A model generated the notes under the pieces. That model did not search any database. It was given only the letters and a program-made list of their open reading frames with translations, and was not told where the DNA came from. From NCBI GenBank assembly GCA_037952775.1, contig JBANAY010000003.1, positions 29,450,001-29,514,000 on the forward strand: a stretch of 64,000 bases of DNA, given 5' to 3'. Shown here piece after piece: positions 44,567-54,853 of this stretch. The translations under genes and the position numbers were made by a program. Source of the DNA: Clonostachys chloroleuca (Eukaryota; Ascomycota; Sordariomycetes; Hypocreales; Bionectriaceae). Numbering within the stretch: the stretch's first letter is position 1; each line of letters starts with the position of its first letter.

Positions 44567-46543
44567 ATGAGATCCGCCACTGTTTCCCCTGTATCTCAGA
44601 GCACTCCCATGGATCCACACTCCGGGCCGGATACCCCTTCGATCAGAGTCTTTACGCGAGCCTCCAAAGCCTGCCGGCGCTGCCGTCGTCTGCGAATCAG
44701 GTGTTTCAATGGCCAAGCCAGGCCCCCATGCGACCCTTGCCATCGAGCAAAACATGAGTGCGAGTTTCCACGGCGAGGGGAAGGCGATTCAGATCGGTCG
44801 TTCCGGCGACCAAGAACTGCTCGAGCCGGTGCTGTCCCTTCGACACATACTCCAGATCGGACGCCAGACAGTGCTGATACGTCCTTGACTACTGACATTT
44901 CGTTCAACAACTCTCTCCAAAATACCCTTGTTCCTCAGCCCGCCGGAGTTGGGGCCATAAGACCGGGATGGGAAACACTGCCCCCGTATGATGAGGTGGT
45001 GGAAGGGGTCCAAACCCTCACAACATCCTACTTTCAACTGGGGTTTCTGCCCAAGGTACTCTTTTTCGAAGACATTAGAAAGAACAAAGAATCCATCGAT
45101 GTCTTCTTACTCTTCAGCATCCTGAGTGTGTCTGCAAGGTTCACCCCGAGCCTCGTTAAGCGCTACCAAGGGGGAGATGCTGCAACAGAGCACTTTCTCA
45201 GCCAAGCAACCTGTCTCGTCCAAGATCGCATGTTCGATCCTTCCTTGAACTCCATACAGGGCTTTTTCTTGATGAGCATCGCCGAATGGGGCAACGGGGA
45301 CAAGAATCGGAGTCTTATATACATGGGCATCGCCGTGAGGCTGGCTGGAATTCTGCGTCTACATCGCGAGGACACCTATTGTCTTCCCCAAACGGCCTCA
45401 CAACAGGAAGTCGTTTACTCTGAGGGTGCTCGACGTACATTTTGGATGTTGGAGACGTTTGAGAACCTCCACTCGGGGTCCGATTCGCCTATTGCGTTCT
45501 CCTATAGTGATATTACCGTGCTGCTCCCCTGTGAGGAACGCGAGTTCACATTTGGTGCCCGACCACAGACTCGTGCCGCACTTTTGGGAACACCCCCGGC
45601 TATCAAGGAACCTAATCTGGCACGTCTACCGTCCCGATCTTTATTTGCGACTCTACTACAGACTCATAGTCTATGGGGCCAAGTGGCTAGACTAGTTAGC
45701 AACGACGCCCCAAAGATCGGCGCAGGGCATGGGCCCAGGCTAGATCCAGATGATTACCAAAACCTTTCCAAGGCCCTGGCAGATTTCGAGAGCGAGGTTC
45801 CCAAGCAGCATCAGTGGTCAGTCTGGAATCTGCGAGGTTTCAAAATTGAAGGGCTTGATCTGGCGTACTTGTCCGCTGTCATGGTTCTGCGCTTGAGCAA
45901 CATTATACTACGCAGAAGCTATGTTCATGACATGCTCAACAGCCAGAGCCGTCAATCTGAAACGCACACCTCGCCCTCAGGTGACACGGGTCCGCCGTGG
46001 TCTACGGTGTCGGAAGAGCTGTTTGACAACATGCTTAGACTACATGAACAAATTATGGCTTTTTTCGAATACAGATTCCCTGATCAGGGTTACCCAGCCC
46101 TGATCGTGTTTTGTGTATATGTCTGCGGATCATTAGCAAATTTTCTACGCCAGCAACCTCAGATATGTCCCAGAGTTGCGCCGCAGGCCATGGGTATCTT
46201 GCAGCAGTCGATCAAAGGACTGAGTGACTTACAGAGCGCTTGGCCACTCGCCAAGCGCTGGTACAGGGCGTTATGTCGTGCAATTGATAACCCACAACCA
46301 GATATGCAAGTCGAGCCGGTTTTGGATGTAGAACCTTCTCATACTACCAGTGGCCCCTCGCCAGCTGTCGAGGGATATAACCCAGACGAGGTGGCGTGTG
46401 CCAGAATGGATGTGCAATTCAATGATCCTTTCGTCTCAGACTCGATGTTTGAAGTCTTTGAGACTTATCTGTGGGGAGATATGCAAGGAAGCTTAGACAA
46501 TGGAGTATTTGGTGAAGTCTTTCCCGCCTCTTCATGGAATTGA
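44567..46543 (+). CDS. Zn2Cys6 transcription factor, probable cluster regulator
   Basis: 658 aa, intronless, from ATG 44567 (MRSATVSPVS); an in-frame upstream ATG at 44522 would add 15 residues. The zinc cluster ACRRCRRLRIRCFNGQARPP followed by CDPCHRAKHEC gives C-x2-C-x6-C-x8-C-x2-C-x6-C at residues about 37-66. The middle homology region (fungal_trans type) is seen in LFSILSVSARFTPSLVKRYQ, SIQGFFLMSIAEWGNGDKNR and GIAVRLAGILRLHREDTY, then RRTFWMLETFENLHS. The acidic C-terminus may activate. Nuclear. It is divergent from the MFS gene. Its promoter and two other cluster promoters share CCGGCCGG, so it is the first candidate for binding that element (inference). Confidence 0.92.
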   Translation: MRSATVSPVSQSTPMDPHSGPDTPSIRVFTRASKACRRCRRLRIRCFNGQARPPCDPCHRAKHECEFPRRGEGDSDRSFRRPRTARAGAVPSTHTPDRTPDSADTSLTTDISFNNSLQNTLVPQPAGVGAIRPGWETLPPYDEVVEGVQTLTTSYFQLGFLPKVLFFEDIRKNKESIDVFLLFSILSVSARFTPSLVKRYQGGDAATEHFLSQATCLVQDRMFDPSLNSIQGFFLMSIAEWGNGDKNRSLIYMGIAVRLAGILRLHREDTYCLPQTASQQEVVYSEGARRTFWMLETFENLHSGSDSPIAFSYSDITVLLPCEEREFTFGARPQTRAALLGTPPAIKEPNLARLPSRSLFATLLQTHSLWGQVARLVSNDAPKIGAGHGPRLDPDDYQNLSKALADFESEVPKQHQWSVWNLRGFKIEGLDLAYLSAVMVLRLSNIILRRSYVHDMLNSQSRQSETHTSPSGDTGPPWSTVSEELFDNMLRLHEQIMAFFEYRFPDQGYPALIVFCVYVCGSLANFLRQQPQICPRVAPQAMGILQQSIKGLSDLQSAWPLAKRWYRALCRAIDNPQPDMQVEPVLDVEPSHTTSGPSPAVEGYNPDEVACARMDVQFNDPFVSDSMFEVFETYLWGDMQGSLDNGVFGEVFPASSWN

Positions 46544-46656
46544 GTTTTTTTCACACAAAGGCCCCTTTTAGATTAAAGATATCACGAAAAAGATGTTGAT
46601 TCAACCATTTATGAACGCAAAAAGTTCTTATTTTTTGGAATTCATAAGTCGCTAAG

Positions 46657-47444
46657 CTAGCCCTCAACTTTCCATCCTTGGGATAGATGCAGAATGGCAT
46701 CCTCCTCCGAGACTACATCAGAATATTTGGCATCTAAATCGAACAAATTGGAGGCGTGGATTTGCGGCGTGCGGTCACCGCAAGCTGATCCCACAACCTA
46801 TAGATTGTCAGTAAATGGTGCACATCCCTGTAGATAGTAGTGAGGATGCAGTACCATAGGACGGAATCCCGATTGCATTGCATCCAATGTTGTGGCCCTA
46901 ACGCATCCTGAGGTGCTTACGCCACAAATGACTACTGTGTCGATATTGAGAACCTAAAACCAAGTACATGAGTGAGCTGAAACCGTTCAGACATTTGAGT
47001 TGGCATAAAGTGATTCACCTGAAGCTCTGTCGCAAGCGTGGTTCCAAAGAAGGCACTGGCGTACTTCTTGACAACAACTGTCTCTTCTGGAAGCGGCACG
47101 ATTCCCTCTACATATTCTGCCAGGCCCCTTTTGTCATCCTTTTGCCAGACACTAAGGCCTTTTGATTTGTGCCAAAATAACCCGGCATCTTTCATCTCTG
47201 GATGAGTATACTGAACCTCGCTCCAAACTACAGGAACACCGCTGCCTCGAGCGGTCTTCAGTAACCGTCGCATAGAGTCTGGGGCTGCTTCCGCCTCGGG
47301 GTTTCCCAGGAGAGAGAGAGGTGACCCCTCTGTCCAATATGCTCGACATACATCTATAATCAGTAGAGCCGGACGTTTTCCCCAGCCCATTCGGCCCCCG
47401 AAGCCAGATTGGGAATACGACTCGGAAGAAGGATGGGATTGCAT
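46657..47444 (-). CDS. Isochorismatase-family cysteine hydrolase
   Basis: 221 aa from exons 47019-47444, 46855-46953 and 46657-46797; all in phase 0. The catalytic triad of the family is present: Asp in RPALLIIDVCRAYW, Lys in ETVVVKKYASAFFGTTLA, and Cys in VVICGVSTSGCVRATTLDAM, preceded by the usual strand. The C-terminal block is SACGDRTPQIHASNLFDLDA, YSDVVSEEDAI. Members hydrolyse amides (N-carbamoylsarcosine, nicotinamide, ureidoacrylate) or vinyl ethers; the activity here is unknown. Cytosolic. Divergent from the alpha/beta hydrolase at 47816 across a promoter with the shared CCGGCCGG/GATAAG pair. Confidence 0.92.
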
Positions 47445-47815
47445 AACGAATGATTGTTGAACTGTCCGGCTGTAGAGTTCCTGGGGGCATTGGTGGGATT
47501 TTCGATGATGGGTAAATGTAGCGCTCCTAGATACCCAAAAAGGTCAGCTTTAGGCGTTCACCATCATATTTTCTGCCTATCTATGGCAACTTGCTCATCC
47601 GCCGGACCGGGTATTATGGTTGGCAGTGGGGTGAGATAAGCCATGGCCCATCTGTGCCGGCCGGCAACTGAAACTCCGCTTTCTCAAAAGCCCGCACTTT
47701 GTCATCCATGAGGGAATCAACCAAGACTACCTAGCAAAGTCAGAGGAAATGCCTGAAGGCAAAATACACTCATTCCAGAGACGCCTAAACCGCCACCTGC
47801 CGCTAGGTTCAAACC
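47445..47815. promoter_or_regulatory. Bidirectional promoter with CCGGCCGG palindrome and GATA site
   Basis: GATAAG at 47635-47640 and GCCGGCCGGCAAC at 47656-47668, in a 371-bp gap between the divergent isochorismatase-like and alpha/beta hydrolase genes. The 13-bp element is identical to the one at 44437-44449. Confidence 0.6.
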
Positions 47816-48905
47816 ATGTCTCAGCAAGATCGCCCAGTCCATCAGCCAATTCATCCAGATGTCCGGCCCCTCTTAGATCCAGAATATGTTGCCTTCCACG
47901 ATGAGTATTTTCAGTACTTGCTCCCAGATGACCAAAAGATCTGGGACGGATCTGCCCGTGTGCCCTCCAAGACATTACCACGCACGGAATCTGTACCCGT
48001 AGACGTGGCTAATGTTCGCGACATTAGCTTGGAGAACTTCAAGCTCCGGGTATTCACTCCGAGCGCGGGGAGGCCAGCACAGGGCTGGCCAGTTTTCCTC
48101 TGGTTCCATGGCGGGGGCTGGGCGGTGGGAGACATCACCAGTGGGAACGATCTATGCGCTCTGATCTGCAAGCGCGCCGAATGCGTCGTTGTCACTGTAG
48201 GCTATCGTCTCGCACCTGAGCATCCTTTCCCAGCAGCATTCGATGATAGCGTCGAGGCGCTCAAGTGGGTAGTTGGCAGAGAGGGCGCACTGGAGCTGGG
48301 CATCAATCCTTCTCAGGTCGGTGTTGGTGGGACTTCAGCAGGAGGGCAACTCGCGGCATCGCTTTCGATCAAGGCAGCAATACTGGAACCTCCTATACCA
48401 ATCAAGTTCCAACTACTTGTTGTTCCTGTTATTAATAATACGGCTACTGAAGCCACAGTTTGGGCCCCGAACCAGAATGCTCCGTGGCTGACTCCGGCAA
48501 GAATGCTATGGTATCGTCAGATGTATCTTCCTAATAAGGAGAGCGAGGAACAATGGGAAGCTTCTCCCTGCAAGGCATCACCTTCGCTTCTAGCTACGAG
48601 TCCGAACACGTGGATTGCTGTCTCGGAGCAGGATCTCTTAGCCCCGGAAGGTACCGCGTACGCTGACCAGTTGAGAGATGCCTGGGAAAGCGAGGCTGTC
48701 GAGAAACAGGTGTTTGTGAAGTCGTACAAAGGCTCAACCCACTCAATACTTGCTATGTCTGGTAAGGTTTTTTTTTGGATTTTTTTTCACACACACACGC
48801 CCCTACGACTGGAAGCCTACTGATTTGTGCAAAGGTATATTGCAAAAAGGAAAAGAGCTCCTGGAGGATACAGCAAACCAAGCGGCAAATTGGTTCTCAG
48901 CATAG
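47816..48905 (+). CDS. Alpha/beta hydrolase, hormone-sensitive-lipase-like (HSL) esterase
   Basis: 338 aa from exons 47816-48761 and 48835-48905; the second exon supplies the amphipathic C-terminus (ILQKGKELLEDTANQAANWF). Seen: oxyanion-hole motif LWFHGGGWAVGD, nucleophile elbow VGVGGTSAGGQLAASL (Ser in GxSxG), acid in WIAVSEQDLLAPEG, and His in KGSTHSILAM. There is also the VGYRLAPEHPFPAAFDD block found in HSL-type enzymes. No signal peptide, so cytosolic. Likely hydrolyses an ester or lactone of the cluster substrate (inference). The intron begins with GTAAGG followed by a T-rich tract and a CA repeat (48789-48800). Confidence 0.92.
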
Positions 48906-49101
48906 CCACTCGTTGAGGGATAAGGGATATATGAAAGGGATAAAAAATTAGTAGAAATATTGCTTTACAATGAGAGGTTTACGTATTATAAAGCCATTAT
49001 TTAGTTTCATTGCTTCGAAAACGAAACGGACGGGGGCTGCTATCATTACACGTAAGAATAGATGGGCTACATTACAGGCATTTTATACGATATTATTAGT
49101 A

Positions 49102-50974
49102 ATGAACAGTACTTTATATGACTGGCTGACCTTGAGAGAATTCCCAGCTCAACCCCGCAAGAACCGCCAGTCTGACATCTTTAGATTCAAGGAAGCAACT
49201 GATTTGTTCAAGAATATGGGTTCACACTCTCCTCCTATTGACCTCCCTATTGACCATGATTTCGGGTGTGAGGAGATGCTACACTTTCCTCGAGATCCAG
49301 CAGACCGAGGCACATACAGCATCGCAGAACCCTTGGCCTGGCCTCCTCTTGCCCGGCCTGGCATCCCTAAGGATTGGGAACATCGTGGTGACCACGAATT
49401 CGCCGAGAAATTATCACCGAAGTCGAGATGCCCCGATTTTGAGGCAAGAACATTTTACTTTGAAATTCTGCGTCAGTGGCTTTTGGCTGCGATAATCACG
49501 ATGGATGCAAATTACCGCGAACCGAGCCTGAGTTTTGGCCAACAAGGGCCATCTTTGTTGGAGTCCACGGTCAGTTGAGACTCGTTGAGAAGCCAAGCGG
49601 CGATAGAGACTATCTTGTGCTCTCGCACTGCTGGGGTAAGACTACGATGGAAGAATGGCAGCGTTTCTGCACGACTCGACAAAATTACTGCTGTCGATTG
49701 AAGAGCTTTCGCTGGGATGGCCTACCAAAGACGTTTCGGGATGCGGTTGAGGTAACGCGGGAGCTTGGAAAACAGTTCTTGTGGATCGATGCCCTCTGCA
49801 TTGTTCAAGGGCCTGGCGGTGAATGGGAAAGCGAGGCTAGTGGGATGGAGCATGTGTTTTCTAATGCTTACTGCACCATAGCCGCAGATTCAGCTGCCGG
49901 GTGGAAGGATGATTTTCTCAAGTCCAGCCTTTGGGATCAGATCGTTCCGGGAACTGTGGAATGTAACTGCGATTTCAAATCGGGTGTTGAAGAAGGATAT
50001 CTCATGAAGAGAGCATGGGTTGTTCAAGAGCGGGTTCTCTCTCGACGCACCATCCATTTCACTGAGAGTCCTACCAATGCGACGCACACATATTGGGAAT
50101 GCGGCAATGGAGCCCGCTGCCAGCAGTTCTCACAGCTACGTGTGTAAGTCTGTAGTCTCAGCTTGAAGATGACAATACCCAATGTTGACTTGCTCCTTTT
50201 GCTTGCTAACTTTCTCTAGGCCACTTGGAAAGGAGACGTTTATCATTGAACCCATACTTTCCATCTCGGCTGAAGAAGGCCGGATACTATCGTTGCCTTG
50301 AGTTTATCCAGTTCCTCATAGAGGGGTATTCGAAATGCGAGCTTACCTACAAATCCGATAGAGACACGGCGATAAGAAGCCTGTTTGAGCGCGTGGGCCG
50401 TGAACTGGCCACCGACGTGAAATATGGCATTGTACGATGCTTTAGCGGCAGCCTGCTGTTGTGGAAACGGACTGCTAAAGAAATGACACCACCGATAGAC
50501 TTTGCGCGACGGACTGTCCCATCTTGGTCCTGGGTGGCGTACGGCGGCAGCATCGAGCCCCTAGATAAGTTTCGATATGAGATTAGGATACCTCAATCCG
50601 CGGATCTAGAATTCGCCCAGGACAGTGAAGAACTAAACGTCAAGTTCAGGAGATTCGAAAATTGCCGCTTGGGAGAGAGCAACAGAGACAATGAGTATAC
50701 TGTTAAAGCATTCCACGATGTAATTGAGAAGATAGGATTGATATGGTATGGCATGAAGGACCAAATCGAGTTCAACTACTGCGTCGTAGTTGGGGTCAAT
50801 GGGACAGAAAATACGGCCAACAATCCGAAGAGATACTTAGTCATCGTGGTTCAAGAGAAGCCAGGAGGGGGCTACAGGAGACTCGGAGTTGGCATTGTCG
50901 ATGATGGTTATTTGTCTGCGAAAAGCGAGACTGGAATGCTTTTGTTATGTTCGTTCATTGACGAGATGCACTAA
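49102..50974 (+). pseudogene. HET-domain (heterokaryon incompatibility) protein, frameshifted
   Basis: Two-exon model, 49102-50139 and 50220-50974 (donor GTGTGT; branch GCTAAC and CTCTAG acceptor). The N-terminal part ends ILRQWLL, where the frame must change: the HET part continues as GCDNHDGCKLPRTEPEFW in the next frame. One added G at 49485-49486 joins them. HET motifs: DRDYLVLSHCWGKTTMEEWQ, LPKTFRDAVEVTRELG, QFLWIDALCIVQG, WESEASGMEHVFSNAYCTIA, RAWVVQERVLSRRTIHF and YWECG. The C-terminal LNPYFPSRLKK and WSWVAYGG blocks are typical too. HET proteins trigger cell death in non-self recognition. It has no shared promoter motif and looks like a passenger inside the metabolic cluster. Confidence 0.75.
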
Positions 50975-51315
50975 GCACAATGTCCTCCTTAGAGAATACC
51001 ATGGTACGGCAACGCCTGTTAGAAGCTTATTCAGTTTCATTTAGTTGCAAATACAGCTCATGTAGGGAGTGGCCGTATTGTTCCAGGATCGTTTCCATGA
51101 TCTCCGGATCATTTTAAGCCTGGTGGACTTGAATCTCCCCAGGTAGTGGTCTTTTTTGAACTATTTCAAAATTATAGCACGCCATTTTCTCACTCTCTTG
51201 TTTTTGCTATTCGGTTTTTCTAGTGTTGTTGAATCTGAAAGCAACTCTGAGTCCATGTATATCATTTCCCACGTGACAGCCCAAAACCTACCCCTACCTA
51301 ATGCCTGCCCCTTCC

Positions 51316-52895
51316 TCACGCCAGTCCAAGAAGCTCCTTGGCCCGTTCCGACCGTGGCGTGATTGAACACCCAAAGTTGTCCGGAACTCCACTAAGTCCA
51401 TTAGAAAACGAAACTTTCGGTTTCACCTCATTCCCATCTTCATCAACCGGGCACTTCATATCCATGGTGGCTATCATAGTCGCAATTATGATATACACGC
51501 CAGACAGGGCAAGATACTGCCCCGGGCACACCCTTCTTCCAAACCCGAAGGGTCCATCGGGGAGTGGCTCACCATATCCGCCCTCGGATACAGGAGCATA
51601 CCTTTCTGGAATGAAATCATCAGCAGACGAATATACCTTCTCGTCTCGAGACATGGCCCAAGCATTGGCGTAGACCACCGATCCAGCAGGAATGTGGTAT
51701 CCCTTGTAAGACTCGTCGGTGATTGTTGCATGAGGGACTCCAAGGGGTGAAAGTGGCGCCCATCTCGTCGTTTCCTGGATAGTGTATTCCAGAAACTTGA
51801 GTTGAGCCCGGTCCTCAAATTCAGGGAGCCGTAGAAGGTCCCCGTTCTCGTCGGTACCAATAACGTCTTCAAGTTCAGCACGTGCCTTTTGCTGCACCTC
51901 TGGGTGAAGTATGAGATTCAGTATGCATACAATAATCGTGGACCAGGTTGTGTTGCCTCCAGCAATGGAAATAGCCCCAGCGGCACCCTTCAGATCGTCG
52001 ATTGTTGCCTCATTCGGGACACCCTTGGCCTCATTCTCAAGATAGCGCCCGAAATGCGTGAGCATGAAAGAAGGGCGCGTGACTTTCGAGGCTCGCATCG
52101 AGGGTTCAATCTTGTCCCACGGAGCGTCGTGCAGGTTTTGAATCGACGCTCTGGTGCGACGAGCATGGACCAGTGGACTCAGCAGTCTGCTCATACTTGA
52201 TATGAAGTTGGGAAGGTATCTCAACGAAGGGAAGAAGTCGACTAAGCTTGCCGCAGGAACACCTCCCTCTCCAGTCGCCTCTTCTACATCGATCGACATG
52301 CGGATATATGGGTCATCTTTCTCTGGATATCAATTCCAAATCCAATTTGAAGCACGACGGCAGTGGAGAATTGGCGCAAGAGCAGTTCCCAGTTATCTGG
52401 GCTTCGCAGGATAGCCCTAGCTGCGCGACGAGCTTCGTCAATTTGGATCGGCCGGTATGCCTTGCACGCAGACTGTGTAAAGGACTGCTGCAATAGCTTT
52501 CGATGCAGTTTGAATCGGGGAGACCACCGGAGGAAAGTGAGGGTTATGCCCCAGCCCATGACCTCGAATAAGACAAACCGAGGACGGTCTGCAAAGTTGG
52601 CCCCTCGTTTGTCCATCAGGTCACGGGCAGCTTGGACACTGTTAAGGACGATGATGGAGCGACCCAGCATAGAGAAGTGCAGAATGTCGGAATTATAATC
52701 TTTCCCCCATTGCGTATAGGCGTATTCTGGATGGTCTGTTGGGATAACTCGAAGGTGACCTAGGAGAGCTTCCCCTGGCGGTCCTGGAGGAAGCGGTAGT
52801 TTTTGGCTGTAGCCTACGTATCGCAGTAGAAGAGGTGCTACTACCACTAATGCCAGGGCAATTGCCGGATACACGAGAGGAATGTTGAGCAACAT
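51316..52895 (-). CDS. Cytochrome P450 monooxygenase, single-base frameshift in the middle
   Basis: About 526 aa once joined. The N-terminal membrane anchor is VYPAIALALVVVAPLLLRYV, followed by the Pro-rich hinge LPLPPGPPG. I-helix oxygen-activation motif AGGNTTWS, K-helix ExxR in IQETTRWAPLSP, PERF-like FIPERYAPV, and haem-binding loop FGFGRRVCPGQYLA (Cys ligand) are all present. Resembles the fungal OrdA-like group of E-class P450s. The first frame runs off after FGIDIQRK; the family-like DDPYIRMSIDVEEATG follows one frame over. One added A in the A3 run (+ strand TTT, 52318-52320) restores it, and no splice site is available there. ER-bound hydroxylase, probably acting before the ring-cleaving dioxygenase with which it shares a promoter. 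Confidence 0.88.
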
Positions 52896-53425
52896 GGTTT
52901 CGGTTGTAACTCTAACCGATGGCCAAGGAGAACTCGCTTGTAAGGGTGGTGTTGATCGCGGTTACAGGCCAGTCAATTGGACATGAAAGTCATGGTATAA
53001 TTACAGGATTAATTGAGCTTCAAATGGTGAGAAATATGGACATTGCGATTGGCTTTCTCCAAGCGCCATCGAGCGTCTTTACGGCTGGCCGATGGAATGA
53101 GACCCCATCTGACAACTGCCACATGCCGGGGGCCTTGTCTGGGGCAACAAATTGTTCCCGCAGATCTGGTATCGTCGGAGATAAGCTCGTTCATGCCCAT
53201 GCATTCAGAGTTTGCTAGAGATATCCGGCCGGCCGGCAAGATAAGAGTTGAGGCCGGCAAGTCTGATAAGACTATTCCGTGTCGCTGTCGTATACTGAGT
53301 TCGTACTAGGGGACAAGCCTTGGATATTAGCTCGACAACTTCAATATACATACTGAAAGTCGTGAGCGATCTCACTATCAACGCCAAGCTGGGAGTAGTC
53401 TTCACGTACTCTCCTCCTCCAAGTC
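52896..53425. promoter_or_regulatory. Bidirectional promoter with tandem GCCGGCAAG/GATAAG units
   Basis: Between the P450 and homogentisate dioxygenase starts. GCCGGCCGGCAAG at 53228-53240 overlaps GATAAG at 53240-53245. A second unit follows: GCCGGCAAG at 53253-53261 and GATAAG at 53265-53270. The arrangement matches the elements in the two other divergent promoters of the cluster. Confidence 0.6.
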
Positions 53426-54853
53426 ATGATGGCTGCTACAACGGAAACTCCGTTCACAGGGGCCAGCTCCAAGGGACCTTTCACAACTACACCATCAGCT
53501 ACCGATCCATATACCTATCAAGTAGGCTTTGGCAATCGGTTCGCAACAGAAGCCCTGCCTCATGCCCTGCCTCAGGGTTGCAACACGCCCCAGAAATGCA
53601 AGTACGACCTCTTCTCAGAACAGCTGAATGGAACGCCTTTCATCTCACCCCGTGCATCATTGTTGCACGCTTGGTTTTACCGTATTAGACCGTCGGTCGC
53701 GCACAAACCTTTCAAGAAGATGCCCAAAAATCCCGACTTGGAGGCCACGTTTTCTCCCCTGAACCCAAATGTCGACTTCACGCCACAGGACTTGGGTTGG
53801 TCCAAATTTGAACTGCCACAGCAGAGCGAGTCAGTCGATTTTGTTCAGGGCTTGAAGACGATTGCCGGGTATGGCGACCCTACTTTGAAGGAGGGCATCG
53901 CTGTGCATATCTATTTAGCCAACACGCCAATGAAGAAGAAATCGTTCTGCAATAACGACGGAGACATGCTCATTCTTCCCCAGGAAGGCCGGTTGGATAT
54001 CCAGACCGAGTTTGGGAAAATGATGGTGCGGCCCGGAGAGCTCGTTGTTATCCAGGCCGGAATCAGATTCACTGTTGGTCTTCCAGATGGTGTTGGCCGC
54101 GGATATATTCAGGAGATCTACGGTGCTCACTATGAGCTTCCAGAGCTTGGCCCGATTGGGTCGAACGGCATGGCGTTGCCTCGCGACTTTGAAATTCCCG
54201 TGGCCAGTTTCGAGGTAGATCAATCTACCTGGGAGATGGTGGTGAAGCTGGCCGGAGAGCTATTTGTGTATGAACAAGATCATACACCGTACGATGTGGT
54301 GGCGTGGCATGGGAACTACGCTCCGTACAAGTACGCCATGGAGAAGTTTATCAGCTCCGCGACAGTCGACAGAGATCAAAGTGATCCCTCAATCTACTGT
54401 GTCCTTACTGCCAAGTCCAAGATCCCTGGAGTCTCATTAAGCGACTTCCTCGTCTTCACCCCCAAATGGTGTGTCACCCGCAACACTTTCCGCCCTCCAT
54501 ACTACCACCGCAATGTAGCGACTGAGCTCATGGGGATGATGTATGGCCAATGGGCCGGTTCTGCCACCCAACTTGAGCCAGGAGGCTTGACCTACGAACC
54601 GAGCTATATGCCACACGGAGAATCATATTCGCGATGGAAGGAGGCGACAACTGTGGACCTACAGCCGCAACGAATTGGTGAAGGGGCCATGGCCTTCATG
54701 ATGCACATTTCAGCTCATATGGGGCTGACGAAGTTTGCTCTTGAGCGGAGTGGGACACTTCAACCCATACCGGAGGATACGTGGGTTGGCTTCCATGCCA
54801 GCTTCCTAAACCATTTAGAAGAGGCGAAGTCTGGCCTTGAATCTTGTAAATAG
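53426..54853 (+). CDS. hmgA: Homogentisate 1,2-dioxygenase
   Basis: 475 aa, intronless, full length for the family. Fe(II) dioxygenase that opens the ring of homogentisate to 4-maleylacetoacetate. Seen: YQVGFGNRFATEALPHALPQ and N-terminal block with LNGTPF and SWFYRIRPS-like LHAWFYRIRPS; GDMLILPQEGRLDIQTEFG, MVRPGELVVIQAGIRF, GYIQEIYGAHYELPELGPIG, YDVVAWHGNYAPYKYAMEKF. The iron ligands His and Glu are in RPPYYHRNVATELMGMMYG and the second His in YMPHGESYSRW. The GT.. loop before that (AGSATQLEPGGLTYE) deviates from the usual sequence, suggesting a paralogue. No fumarylacetoacetase or maleylacetoacetate isomerase gene is nearby. Two in-frame Met codons (53426, 53429) start it. Divergent from the P450. 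Confidence 0.92.
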   Translation: MMAATTETPFTGASSKGPFTTTPSATDPYTYQVGFGNRFATEALPHALPQGCNTPQKCKYDLFSEQLNGTPFISPRASLLHAWFYRIRPSVAHKPFKKMPKNPDLEATFSPLNPNVDFTPQDLGWSKFELPQQSESVDFVQGLKTIAGYGDPTLKEGIAVHIYLANTPMKKKSFCNNDGDMLILPQEGRLDIQTEFGKMMVRPGELVVIQAGIRFTVGLPDGVGRGYIQEIYGAHYELPELGPIGSNGMALPRDFEIPVASFEVDQSTWEMVVKLAGELFVYEQDHTPYDVVAWHGNYAPYKYAMEKFISSATVDRDQSDPSIYCVLTAKSKIPGVSLSDFLVFTPKWCVTRNTFRPPYYHRNVATELMGMMYGQWAGSATQLEPGGLTYEPSYMPHGESYSRWKEATTVDLQPQRIGEGAMAFMMHISAHMGLTKFALERSGTLQPIPEDTWVGFHASFLNHLEEAKSGLESCK

